Positions 46,092 through 57,904 of a stretch of 64,000 nucleotides of DNA are shown in pieces. The position numbers were made by a program, and so were the translations under genes. The DNA comes from Hibiscus mutabilis. Taxonomy: Eukaryota > Streptophyta > Magnoliopsida > Malvales > Malvaceae. The stretch is from assembly GCA_019671005.1 (NCBI GenBank), contig JAGYYJ010001464.1:1-64000 (forward strand), in the 5' to 3' direction. Below the pieces are notes generated by a model. It saw only the letters and a list, made by a program, of their open reading frames with translations, was not told the DNA's origin and did not search any database. The stretch's first letter is position 1; each line of letters begins with the position of its first letter.

Positions 46092-46100
46092 TAAAAAAAT

Positions 46101-46734
46101 TCAAATGAGCAATAAATCCTTATGTACATTTACATAATTGGATATAATGATTCGATTGGATATGAGAAGTATTGACGCTCATATAAATAATATTTTTTTT
46201 ATAATCATCTGACATTTATTTTACTGATCGATTGATTCAAATTCAAATATCACAAAAGCTCATTATAAAAGCGATTGTAACCTTTAATGTTTTTTTATTT
46301 TTTAATTTAAAGTTTGAAATTATTTTCAAAAATTCATTCATACTAGTTGAATTAGTATTTCTACAATTTGTGGGGTCAGAACATAACTTATCCAAAACCC
46401 ACTTGAGAACTTACTCGAATGAGAATGAGAACTATTAGGATTAATGGAACTAGATATAATATAAAAATTAAAATAAAGTATACATTAAGTTTTCAATCTG
46501 TTTGTAAAGTTAAAAAAAAAAACACACACACACCATGTATTTTTGTTAAAATGTTTCGAAAACCAACCATTTCTATTTTTTTACAAATCTTAATTCTAAT
46601 CTTAATCCTACTAAAAGAGAAAAGAAAGGGGACTCCAGGGGAAGGAAGGGGTGTTCCTAGTGGGTTTAGAACTCCTGACCTAAGAGAAATAAGAGAACAA
46701 AGATGAGCAGCTTGGTAGTTGCGGATCCAGAAAT
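46101..46734. other. Intergenic DNA
   Basis: A run AAAAAAAAAAACACACACACACC lies near 46510-46533. An open frame over 46419-46706 has no protein-like features. No gene. Confidence 0.4.
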
Positions 46735-48230
46735 ATTTTTTGAGGGTGGGCACACATATATTAATATAATGTTCAAATTCGCTTCATTTATTATTTAGTG
46801 TATTCGAACTCGATTCTTTTAATTTTTGTGAACATTGTCGTTTAGTATTTGCAAACATTTTCGTTTAACGTTCGCGAACATGTCATCTATATGTTCGCGA
46901 ACATAAGCGAATAGGTGTAAATAAGTTAACAATGCTTATTCACAACAATATAAATAAGTTATCAATGCAAACATTAGGGAATAAAAAAACAACAGTGTAA
47001 ATAACTTGCTCACTCTGACTATATGGTGGATATGTCACTGTGGTTAATACATATATAAGTTAAAGCTTGTTTAAAAACCATAAAACAATGTCTTCTGCTA
47101 CAACTTACAAAGACGGACCTATATAACATCTTCATGTTGTGAACAATTTTATGCAAACATTTGTTTCTCTATATCGTGAGGATTGAGTACAATCTTGCAT
47201 AACAAAGGTAAGGAAAACATACCATTCAAGCTAGCCATAAAAACACATTAGTGAATCAAAATTTTCTAAATTACAATTCACAAAGCAATGTGATAGATAA
47301 TACCTACAAGACTACAATAAATTCGAGACAATCTAATACGTGCCTATTACCAATTTATATTCAACAATAAAAAGCAAAAAAAATGAAGGGTTGTTTTTTA
47401 ATACAAGCTGTGTTAAAAAATATTAAAAAGATAAATCTTTAAAATCTAAAATCTACATTACTATAGCTAAAATCCTAAAATCTAAAATTTAAATCTTAAC
47501 CCTAAATCTTACATTTTAAACCACATCCCTAAAATATAAACTCTAAACCCTAAATCTAATTAGCTTGTACACAAGCTTGTGTATCAAAGTTTTTTTTTCA
47601 AAAATGAATGCATTTGTTAAATTGATTCAACGAAATTAATATAGAGAATCATTAAATTCATAAAGTTATATTTCTTAATTAATTTATTCTCTAACTCAAA
47701 ATCCAAAGTTAAAAAAGGTAAAGGTAAACATAAATTCACTAAACATTTAATTATTCTATCTCAATTTGTCTAAAACTCTTAAAATCTTGTAGCACAAAAT
47801 TTAAATAATACTTGAAATGTACTAGAGATTTGGGAGTCTTGAACTTTGAAAACTGAGAATTTTGTGTTTGAGGAAGAAGCAACAGAAGTTGCAGAACCCA
47901 AAGAATTTTTATTTTTTAAGTTAGTTTTCCCTATTCTCTTGTAATTGGTTAATTTTTTCGAGCTTTTATGTAGATTGTAAATGAATTGAGCTCAAATGAA
48001 TTGTTCGTGAACTCCTAAGAAAAAATAAATTATTACTTATAAACATCTTTTGTCAGTTTTTATTCTAATTTATATGTGGTTGGGACAAATAAATTTTCAG
48101 AGTGGGCACAAATAAGATTCATAAATTTTAGGGTGGGCACGGCCAATGAAATAAGTAATTAATAAGAGAAAATTTAAATTCCAGAGTGGGCACAGGCCTA
48201 CCCTAGAGAAATAGTGCATCCACCAGTGCA
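46735..48230. mobile_element. Possible DNA-transposon remnant with subterminal repeats
   Basis: The left edge has TTGCGGATCCAGAAAT and GGGTGGGCAC; the right edge has GTGGGCACAGG and GCATCCACCAGTGCAG. GTGGGCAC recurs at about 46747, 48104, 48125 and 48186. Near the left, TTCGCGAACAT occurs twice (about 46874 and 46901) with related variants. Subterminal motif clusters of this kind suggest a hAT- or CACTA-like element, but TIRs and duplications are not convincing. A telomere-like MITE is inserted inside it. Confidence 0.3.
47388..47599. mobile_element. Telomere-like Mutator-type MITE, copy F
   Basis: 212 bp with a perfect 9-bp duplication AAAAATGAA (47379-47387 and 47600-47608). The left end is GGGTTGTTTTTTAATACAAG. 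The right end read inward is GAAAAAAAAACTTTGATACA, then CAAGCTTGTGTA. The interior is degenerate AAACCCTAAA repeat (CTAAACCCTAAATC, ATCTTAACCCTAAATC). Confidence 0.7.
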
Positions 48231-48775
48231 GCTTGACCAACTGACCAAATATACTTGCTCAAACCATTAAACGAAATATGAATGTGAAATTAGGCACTTC
48301 TTTGGTAATACAATACTCTCACCCCGAGCACAAACTATGAATTAATACTAAAATTTCACTTCTAAAGAACTAGGATTAAACATTGAAACAAATCAAATTA
48401 CTTAACTTCAAAAGAAAAAAGGGCCTAATAAGTATTAAAATTTAAAATTTGAGAAAACTAAAGTTTAATTTGATTAATATTTATATCTATAAGGGCTTAA
48501 AATGCCTTTAAACCAATTTTTTTGGGACCAGCCCTCCCAACCGCTACATAGTTTTGTTCTTGTCTTGTGTAAGTAATGGGATTAAATATATAATTATATA
48601 AAAAAAATTAATTGTTACATCAGTAATTCTGTTAAAAATTAACGGTTAGTGGTTTGATTGAAACCGTTTTAATAATTTATTAGATTAATTGAACAAAAAA
48701 TCATAGTTTAGGGGTTAAAATAGAATAAAATCAATAACTTAGTGGCCTTGGAGATAATTTAGCCTAATATAAACT

Positions 48776-48995
48776 AGGGAAAACTGCATGGGTGGTCACT
48801 CAACTATCACTCTTTTCTTGTTTTGGTCACCCAACTAAATGTTTTGTCAAAACCGTCACTAACGTTTCGTTTTGTTTTTGTTTTGGTCACCGGCCGTTAA
48901 AAAATTAAAGGAGATTGTGATGTGTCATGGGATAATAACACTTTTAGTCCTAAAACTTATACATTTTATCAATTTAATCATAATATGGAATAACT
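48776..48995 (+). repeat. Single arm of a long-TIR element
   Basis: GGGAAAACTGCATGGGTGGTC, TTGTTTTGGTCACCC, AACGTTTCGTTTTG, CCGGCCGTTAAAA and TAACACTTTTAGTCC follow the same order as the left arm of the 39279-40522 element. No facing arm was found before the VSR gene, so it is a solo or deleted end. Confidence 0.5.
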
Positions 48996-48999
48996 CATC

Positions 49000-50290
49000 A
49001 AATATCTGGACATCGTCCTAATTGACATTAGGTTTCAGATTCAATTCCAGTCAAGCCCTCCCCCCTCCCCTGTAAAAAAAGTCAACTTACCCCTGGCATA
49101 AACGAAGGAATGAATACTATATAACCTGTTTGAAATTTACCTTCAGCATTTAGTTACCGTACAGTTTGATATTTTGCCTTGCTTCTTGAAGTCATCTATA
49201 AAAGTTTGTACTCTCTTGCTGTTAGACTGTTGCATGAAATTTTTTGTCTTACCTGCACGTGTTTTAGTGTTCTTAGCATGAACTCTTGTGAGATAAATAA
49301 TGCAATTCCACTGTTTTTTATTATTATTATTTGAACTCATAGCTAAACTTTAGTTTGCAAGGGATTTTTTCTTTTTTCGCAGTAAACAAAAGTCCAGCTT
49401 TTCTGAGAACTGGCTTTCATGTGCAGTGGTGCGGTGGTGGCGTTCTATATATACAAGCTGACAATCCCGACTTAAAACCTGGAACAGAAAGTTGATGTGT
49501 TCTTTGGAGGTTAGTTTATTGATGTGTTTGCTCAGTTGTTTCAGCCATTACTTTTACACAAGGTGTATGTATAAAATTCGCTCTAATGGAAGCCGCCCCA
49601 GTTCATTGTGGGGAAAAGTATCTACTTTCTGACAAATATTTGCTCGTCGTGAAAATCTGAATCTGCATGTAGGTTTATCATTCTTGGGTTTTCTTCACAT
49701 TTTGGAAGAGCTTGTGATACGGTCCCATTTCCCTCAACCAACCCCCAAACACACTCCCTTTCCCTCTTGGTCCAACTTTTCTATTTTTTTGTACATTGTC
49801 CCAGTGGGGAATACTGCAACAGTTTGGCACCAAGGAAGCACCAAGAAGTTATACCATGAGCAATGTTCAAACTCTTGTTATTGCTGAAGAGTCTATGGCA
49901 TACATAACTTTAGTTCCAGTCAAGACTTGTTTCATAGTGCTAGATGATTGTAAATTTTCCCATTAGAAGAAGCTCTGAATAATAACGTTTCCTGTTAATC
50001 TTGTATACATGTGAAATTTCATGTGCTTGCTTGTTAATTAAGTTTTGCAATTTCCTATTACAAAAGAATGTTTTTGATCATCCAGCATAATGTTTTAGAT
50101 CTTAGAAGCCTATATTGATATGGAGGATGCAGAGATAAAAACATCAAGCAAACCATAAATGTAAGTGAAATTACCTTAATTATTTAGAACTACAATGTCA
50201 AAGACTAAAAGGGTTCGAGTAATATCAAAAACCTAGTAATGTAACTCAATTAGAAGAGGGAAGACAGACCGCCCACTAAGCCCTAAGGTT
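49000..50290. other. Downstream flank of the VSR gene with an unidentified coding-like patch
   Basis: 49375-49495 (+) follows an acceptor-like TTTTTTCGCAG and reads KSPAFLRTGFHVQWCGGGV and LYIQADNPDLKPGTES before a stop. It looks coding but I cannot assign it. The rest includes the VSR 3' untranslated region. Confidence 0.3.
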
Positions 50291-53200
50291 TTAGATGTCT
50301 GGATGATGAACGTTATTGGGTTGATTATCCAATGGCATGTATTGTGCCATTATAGCTCGAATCTCTGAGTCCATGTATCTCTGCATCAAGTTCAACACCA
50401 AATGAAAGTCAGTTCCACCATTATTCCTAGAAAAATATGCTCCTCATGTACATTTTCAAACGGATACGAGAATATGAATCTCCGAATAAATGAAAAACAT
50501 AAAGAAACATTTGTATCGGGCACATCCGACACCAATAACGATGTGTTAGAATGATATTGCCCAACTACTACTTCAGCTCAAGAATGGGTTCCAATTTATA
50601 GAACTGCGACATAATTTCTAGCCCAATTTCGGTTCAAAATTACCCTTTATGAGTACGCTTTATGTTATGAAGTTCTGCTCACATCTAAATCAACCAACTG
50701 ATGCCGCTCATCATTAATACATCAATGATTCTAAAATGTGATCTTGTAATCTTTGGGAAAAAGATATATTAATATTAGTGCAACAGCAATCTTACCCGGA
50801 TTCTGTATTTGTAAATGGCATATCCTGCACCTCCAGCAGCAATCAATCCAAGAATTATTACCCAAACAGAGCCCCAGCTTAACTCTGTTCTAACATTCTT
50901 ACCTGAAAACAAATATCGCATTAGTGGCGGGTTACGATCCTTAATAAAATGAAAAAAAAATTCTGTCTATCAAAGATACCGAGACACATGTCATGCTCTC
51001 GCATGTACAACGAACCACCACTACAGCTGCACCCATAACTGCCCCAAGTATTTTTGCATTTGCACCCAGGACATTGGCAGGCCAGCTTCTCCTTGCACTC
51101 ATCGACATCTGGGAAACAGTCCAATGTAAGAAAGGGTTCACCAACAGATATAAAAAAAAAAGATATAAAAGTTTTGCCCCAAAAAATATATCACATGGTT
51201 AAAGCATTCGTATTTTACACACTTAAAAAACCTCCACTCATCCATTTCCTATAAAAGGCGCCAATACTTGAGCTTTTGCTACAAGTTCCTCCTAAGTCCT
51301 AAATCTCTAGAAGTGATTCAAGAGTTTACGAACTCCTACCAAAGCATTTTTTCAGATGCCTAGCGCACAGATTGAAACTAAAACACTGGTATAGCAGCTA
51401 CACATTCACGTGTGTTCCAAGGATTAGTAAAAGATAAAGTGCATAATATTAAAAAAACTCATTGACTACAAGCAGAAAGCAAAAAAATCTCAATGAGCCA
51501 TCTATTTCCAGTGCCGAGAATGACTTGACATTATATGAAGAAACCAGGTATAAATATCCTTGTACCTTCACAGCTCTTGACTCCGTCACCCTTGAATCCA
51601 TGCGGGCACTTGCAACCATGTGAATGGTCATCCTGAACATTCCATTCCAGAACCAAATAACTAAGAATCGCGGAAAATGGAGAGATAAATAGAGAAACAA
51701 CAAAAGAGATAGACAGAGGCACTCACTATACAAGCAGAGTATGTCCTTCCTTCCTTTGTTTCTCTCCAACATCCTCCATTGTTGAATTCACAACGTAAAG
51801 CAGCAGAAGCTGTTAAGCAGAAAAGCAGATAGAACTAAGGATAAAAGAGTTGTAAAATGCGATTTCATTTTTAGCATTGATTATAACCCTCAGGCATGAA
51901 GACTAATATTTTCCATGAAAATATATACCTTCACAATGTGTATAACCATCTCCATTAAACCTCACACCGTTAACTGTTGGGCACACGCACACTCTTCCCC
52001 GGAAGGTATCCTACAAGTAAAAAAGGGGCATCAGCAAAAAGGTTAAATTGAACACATAGCGTACCTACAAAAAATTTCTGGTAACATACATACCCTGCAT
52101 GCGGTAAGGTTAGCAATCTTGTCTTGCCAGCAACCACCATTGTTTTCTAAGCACTCATTAGTTTCTATATCTGCCAAGGACAACTTATAATGAAATAATG
52201 AATATCATCTCTATGTTAATCTCTGCCCAAATAGTATAAATTTATAACTTAAATAGCATGCATGGGAAAAATTGTGATGGTGCCAGAAAATTTAAATGTT
52301 TCAAAGCAAACCACAAGAAGAAAATGCCTCTAAATTAAGAGCAACAGATGATAACCTTCACTTAAACAAACTGCTGGCTCTGTTGTCTCTTGAAAACCTG
52401 CACAAATTGCCTTGAGAACAGCTCCTCTGTCCAACTTCCCTAAATCCATCAGAAGAGATATTGTTAAAAAAAGGTATTTCAAACAATCAGATTGCCAGTA
52501 ATGACGGTAAATTCCGATTCAAACCTCTATACTGTCTGTTATTTATCACAAAAGTTGGCAGTATGGTTACATCTCCACGAGAGCCTTTTCCAATCTAAGA
52601 TAAGAATTACAGCATAAATGAGAACCTCAATGACACAATACGACAACAATGGGATTGCAGGAATCCTTTTTAACTTAAAAAGTTCAAGAATTGCCTGACC
52701 TGTGCATCTTGCTCAGCTTTCAGAACTGGGTTATCCACATCAGCCTCAGTGTCACCAATACATTTGTCTACTTTATTGACATCAACGCCTACAAAGCAGA
52801 GAATGGAAGACAGATACATAAGTACACCTGCCGGATGTAAAGATAAAAACTTGCTTTTTATCCATACTTAATTGATGACTTAGGTAATCATTAATCAACA
52901 TTTCCAGTGACAAATAAGAGTTCTTTTGCTTTTCTAGCTCCCAACAAAATCACACAGTTCAATTCATAGGCAAAATACACACACGTAGATACTTGTAAAT
53001 GCGTATAAACTCGTTAGTACTGCAACAAATAATCCATTTTATTAACGTTAGTAAACATAGAGGAGAAAATGTTACGTGTAATAAACAAGATGAAAAAACT
53101 GCTAGTTGCTTATCCCAAGCAAAAAACGGGACCAATTCAATGGTCTTACGCTCCATTTTCAAATAAATAAAATCAATCACTCAAACAGTATAACAGCGGC

Positions 53201-54696
53201 AATATTGTGAATGGCCCATTTTAAGGATCATATATAACAAAGACCATTGCATATAAAGCATTAGCCTACCAAGGGATCGGATAACTTTATCTGCACACTC
53301 TTTGTTATACTTGAGCTCTTTCGTCGGGCAGCGGATAGCAAAGTCCGTAACATAATCCCACCAAAGCCATGGCTTTCCACTTTCATTAGCAACTTTGAAA
53401 AGGCAAACTTGGCGAAGATTTTGAACCACCACATCTTTACCATCATAACCTTTACTGAAGTCTTGCTCAGGATCTGGAGCACAGTACCTCCCATGATTGA
53501 TACACTGCGACTTGCACTGTTTGCTCAAAATAAAAGATTCTGGGCAATACCAAGTAATATAATGCGGGGTGAACAGAGTGTAGCCTTTCTGCTCGAGTAT
53601 TTGGGCAGCACCTTTGAAGTTCTTGACAAATTCAACCTGGCTGTCACACTTTGACCCACACTCATCATTGCTATTCGTCCAGAACTCGTACTCGACACGC
53701 TCATCGGGATGAGGAAGAGACTCTCTCCAGTCGAGATTCATATTAACCATTTCCCCACCGCTGATGGCCTTCTTGAGGCTATCCCCTAGTGATTTACTAA
53801 TGAGGGCTGATGGAATGGTGATGTTCTGGAGATATTCGGCGTTAGCATTCTCTTCTTCAGGGGTATCCATGGTAATCAAAGGCTCATTCTTGTTGTCAGC
53901 AACAAGAATAGCAGCAGCTCCAGCTTTCTGAGCATTCCATGCCTTCAAGGTGAAGAAACAATCTGCCACAACAGCAAAGTTAAAGATTATAAAGCAGATA
54001 AACTTAAAACAAACCCCTAAGACCTAAAAGTTTATATCAATACATTTGGAAAAAGCTAAATTTATTGCTAAATTTAACAACTGCCAGCATTTTTTTTTTT
54101 TGGTTTAACCACCGGTATCCGACTCATTAGCCGACTAGTTCAGATCGGGTTTTGCAGAGGCACAATATGGGGCAACCCTCCCAACCCAGTTTTCTCTTCT
54201 CACAAGTCCTTGCTTTGACTAGTGGCTTGGACCAACTGGTTGTTGGTAGCATAAAACACAACGGAAAATTCAACTTAATTAATAGTTACAAAAATAGAAA
54301 GTAAGAAAAAGACCAATAAAACAGAATAATTTACTTCCAAAATTTGATTCTTTATCTAGATCAAAACCAGAGATATAAAAGGGTGGGGGAAATAGGCATA
54401 CCTCCACGATCAACAAGGAGAAAAGTGGGTAGTCCACCGGGTTTCGATTTGAAGGAGATATCGAAATCATCGAATGACTTGCAAGCGCCTTGATTGGCTT
54501 TTGGATAAACGACAGTGCCAACCAACGTTCCGCCATACTGAGGAACCCCAAAATTCCCAATCGCACACTCATAAACCCCTTTGATTGACTCAGGCGAAGC
54601 CACTTTCAAGCTGTTCTTCTCCACTACAAACCTCCCCAAACAGTTCCCCCACAACAAAACCCACGCCAAAATTGAAAACCAAAATCTTTCCCTCAT
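50291..54696 (-). CDS. VSR: Vacuolar sorting receptor (VSR), complete, 621 aa
   Basis: Twelve exons with consistent GT..AG phases: 54696-54402, 53962-53270, 52788-52700, 52594-52525, 52439-52356, 52170-52094, 52010-51929, 51809-51727, 51632-51566, 51108-50980, 50902-50796, 50380-50291. The start at 54696 gives [17 protein letters not shown], a signal peptide; the next upstream in-frame codon considered is TTG. The lumenal part is a PA domain ([17 protein letters not shown]) and a VSR-specific Cys-rich region ([17 protein letters not shown]). EGF-like repeats follow ([36 protein letters not shown], the last calcium-binding). One membrane helix ([19 protein letters not shown]) and a short cytosolic tail with the tyrosine sorting motif YMPL complete it. 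The tail ends HHPDI. VSRs carry vacuolar proteins with NPIR-type signals from the Golgi/TGN. Length and all key features are normal. Confidence 0.95.
54090..54260 (-). repeat. Possible SINE-like sequence in VSR intron 1
   Basis: On the minus strand CAAGCCACTAGTCAAAGCAAG runs to GGATACCGGTGGTTAAACC followed by an A-rich run. It is GC-richer than the rest of the intron and looks like an inserted repeat rather than intron sequence. Classification is uncertain. Confidence 0.3.
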
Positions 54697-54939
54697 CTTT
54701 CCCGGACCCAAACTTGGAAAAACTTTTCTAACAATAATCCAAGACGGGGGAAATCTTTTTTTTCTTCAATCAATAACTTAGCATAAAAGTCACGTCTTTT
54801 TGCTCGCAAAGCTTCCAAACCCTTCCTGGGAGCTGAAAGTTTATAGCAATGAGGCGTTTGTTTGGCCGTGGAAGAAAAAGAAAAGAAAAGAAAACAAGAA
54901 GAATTTGGACGGAAGTTTAGTGAATAAGATTGTGGCTTG

Positions 54940-54945
<6 letters not shown>

Positions 54946-54995
<50 letters not shown>
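54946..54995. repeat. TA microsatellite upstream of VSR
   Basis: About 24 uninterrupted TA units, roughly 250 bp upstream of the VSR start codon and probably within its promoter or leader. Its length is likely to vary between individuals. Confidence 0.9.
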
Positions 54996-54997
<2 letters not shown>

Positions 54998-55252
54998 TTG
55001 ATGTATCGTACACTACAAAATCAAATGAAGTAGTGATTAAGAAAAGGGATTCCAATATAAACCCAAATTGATTCAAGTTTAAGAGGCTTGGATAAACTAT
55101 GCAGCAAAGAAAACCGAGAAAAAGCCGAATCTGTTTAGATGGTTATTTACTTCATAAATCTAATAATTTAATTATTCAAATTCAATCGATTTTTAATTTT
55201 ACATTCTCATAACGAGCATTTTTTAAATTATTGATTGTTTCATGTTATACAA

Positions 55253-56266
55253 GCAATTAGAGGATAGCTAATAGCAGATTACATTAGCTAATTGTATAAA
55301 TATGTTTGGTAAAATTAACTGATAGTTGATAGCTGTTTGATTAACATATAAGGACATAATTATATTTGATATTTGTTTAATTTTACATTCTCATAACGAG
55401 ATTTAAACTCATATAAATAAAATAATATGAGCATTTTTAATTACTAAGTCAATTACCAAATCTCTTAATTTTTAACTTTTATAACGTAGAAAAAATATTT
55501 TTTACTTAAAATAATAAAATGATTTTTCAAATATTAAAATTATTGATTGTTTCATGTTACATAAAGGCCCTGTTTGACAATTAGATGATAGCTGATAGCG
55601 GATTACATTAGCTGATTGTATAAATATGTTTGGTAAAATTAACTGATAGTTGATAGCTGTTTGATTATTTGAACAAGCAAAATAACATATAAGGACATGA
55701 TTATATTTGATATTTGTTTGAATAATTTATTAGTTATTAACATTTTGTACTTATTAATATTAATTAGATTATAAAATTTATTTTTTAATATCGATACTAA
55801 GCATATATGATAATGTACATATTAACTTTTTATTTGTAAAATTGTCTTTTAATATAATTTTAATAATTATTAAATTTAAAAGTATATATTAAATTTGTGT
55901 CTATGAAATTGCATTTTTAATATAATTTTATTAATTATTAAATTTATGTATTTATTAATTTATATGTTATTTTTTATTTATGAAATTATTTTTTAATTTT
56001 ATTAGTTAATTAAATTTATGTTATTTAGAGGAAATTTTATAATTATTAAGGATAAAATAGTCTTTACAAGTTTTTCATCTAAATCTCTAACTAAAAAAAC
56101 TTCTAAAAGGAGCTTTTTCAAAATAAAAAGTTTCACCTCGATCCGCTATTACAATAATCTGTTTATCAAACATATAAATTAGCGGATTTAACTGGTCAAA
56201 CCTCTAAAAATACTCCAAACCTCTAATTTTAACTTAAAAAGTTATTTACCAAACATGGCTAAAATT
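55253..56266. repeat. Direct repeats and possible hAT/Harbinger-type element
   Basis: A segment of about 130-150 bp (GATAGCTGATAGCGGATTAC, AATATGTTTGGTAAAATTAAC, GATAGTTGATAGCTGTTTG) occurs at 55253-55383 and again at 55571-55731. The second begins GGCCCTGTTTGACAATTAG, and the DNA near 56258 read inward begins GCCATGTTTGGTAAATAAC. This suggests one element of about 700 bp plus a partial extra copy. No target duplication was confirmed. No coding capacity. Confidence 0.4.
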
Positions 56267-56269
56267 TTA

Positions 56270-57904
56270 TTTTTTAAAAAATATGCATTTAAAAAAAGAC
56301 TTGAAACTTTATTAGATAATGTTCAAGAAAATAAAATAAAAGAATTTTATTAAAATATATATGAAGTTTGCTAGATCGATTGATTCAAATCTGAATATTA
56401 AAAAAAACTATAATGTAGGTAGAGAAAAGAAAATTAAATTAATTTAACAAGAAAACAGTTGATTAAAACCCAAAATTAATTTAGATGTGGAAAGGAGGTA
56501 ACCCTTCTGATTTGATCCACTACTATAATATCCATGTGTTCATAGTTTTCATTTATTTTAACTGACTAATAAGACAAAAAAGTAGGCAGAGAAAGGGGGG
56601 ATTGCATGAAATACACGTGTTCTTTTTCCTGATTGGCTTTAACACGTTGATGCTCAGTATTCAGTAACAACGTCCAAAATTCTATATTTTCACGTATAGT
56701 ATTATTATAGTGACTTTGCCGTCTAAAATAGTCACATGTACGGCGAGGTCAGAATAGTTTTAAGTTAATTATTTGATTAACTTTTAAACATAAATTTTAA
56801 GAAAATAGAACATGTCGTGCATAAACGGCAAATTTCAATAAAAATATGTATTTTATTCGAATCCGACGTACTATAAAAGTACTATCCCTAGAAACATAGA
56901 ATTTCGAGTGTTATTTTTTTGGGAATATAAGGCAAAAATGTACTAATTTTGGGATGGAGCCTTTTTTTTATCGTCATTTAGTAATATTGTTAATAAACTT
57001 TATCCTCAATTTGACTATTCAATTAAAAAATTTTGAGTTAATCGAGTTCAAGAGTCATATTTTATAAATTAAATTTTATTTAAAAAAAGTTCAAGACAGT
57101 CAAGTTTATAAAATTTGAGTCGAGTTAAATCGAGTTGAGTTGTTTGAGTTTCTGTTTAAATTTAATTGTAAGCATTTATAATGTTATGGTACTAATTAAT
57201 TCTAATTTAAACAGTTTTCTATAACCATGTACAATACACATATATATTTCTCCATATTTTTATATGTGATATATATATATATATATACACACACACATAC
57301 ATATCAAATAGAATTTAGAGATTCGACTCAAACTTGAAAAGTAATCCATTAATTACTAAAAATTTCGAGTTATTCGAATTTTTATTTTATAACTCAAATT
57401 TTATTTAAAATTTTTTCATGTCGAGTCAAAATGAGTGGAGTATTTTCGCATCAAATTAATTGAATAATTTAAATTTTTTAAAGTCAAGTTTTCCTGTCCA
57501 CCCTTAGTTTTCGAGTTCTTTTGCCGCGTCAGCTCTTGAATTTATATTCTATAATTAACTGTGGATCTTAGTCGGATTGTTTGAAGGTCTATTCAACAAT
57601 TCTCAATAAAAGAGGTAAACTACTTGTTGACCATTTAACTATAAGATAATTATAATTTATAGTTTAGAGGTTAGGTTTTAGATTATAGAATAATATGATT
57701 AAAAATTTAGGTTTTAACCTATAAACTTTAAGTTTTAACCTCAAACCCATCAATTCTACACCGCTAAATTTAAACCCTTAACCTCTAAACCTTAAAATTT
57801 AACTATAAATCTTAAAAATTAAGACATTTATAAAAAAAATTGTTTTTACAATTTGTGTACGGAATAACTATTCTTAAATAAATATTAATGTTTTTAATTT
57901 TAGT
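56270..57904. other. AT-rich intergenic DNA with a telomere-like patch
   Basis: 57613-57860 contains many TTAGGTTTTA and AAACCCTTAACC-like units, but ends that match the telomere-like family are not clear. A mixed TA/CA microsatellite is at 57255-57300. No gene. Confidence 0.4.

Noticed and set aside
54693..55076. 127-codon open frame upstream of VSR
   Set aside because: Half of it is the TA microsatellite read as Ile-Tyr repeats, and it runs through the VSR leader.
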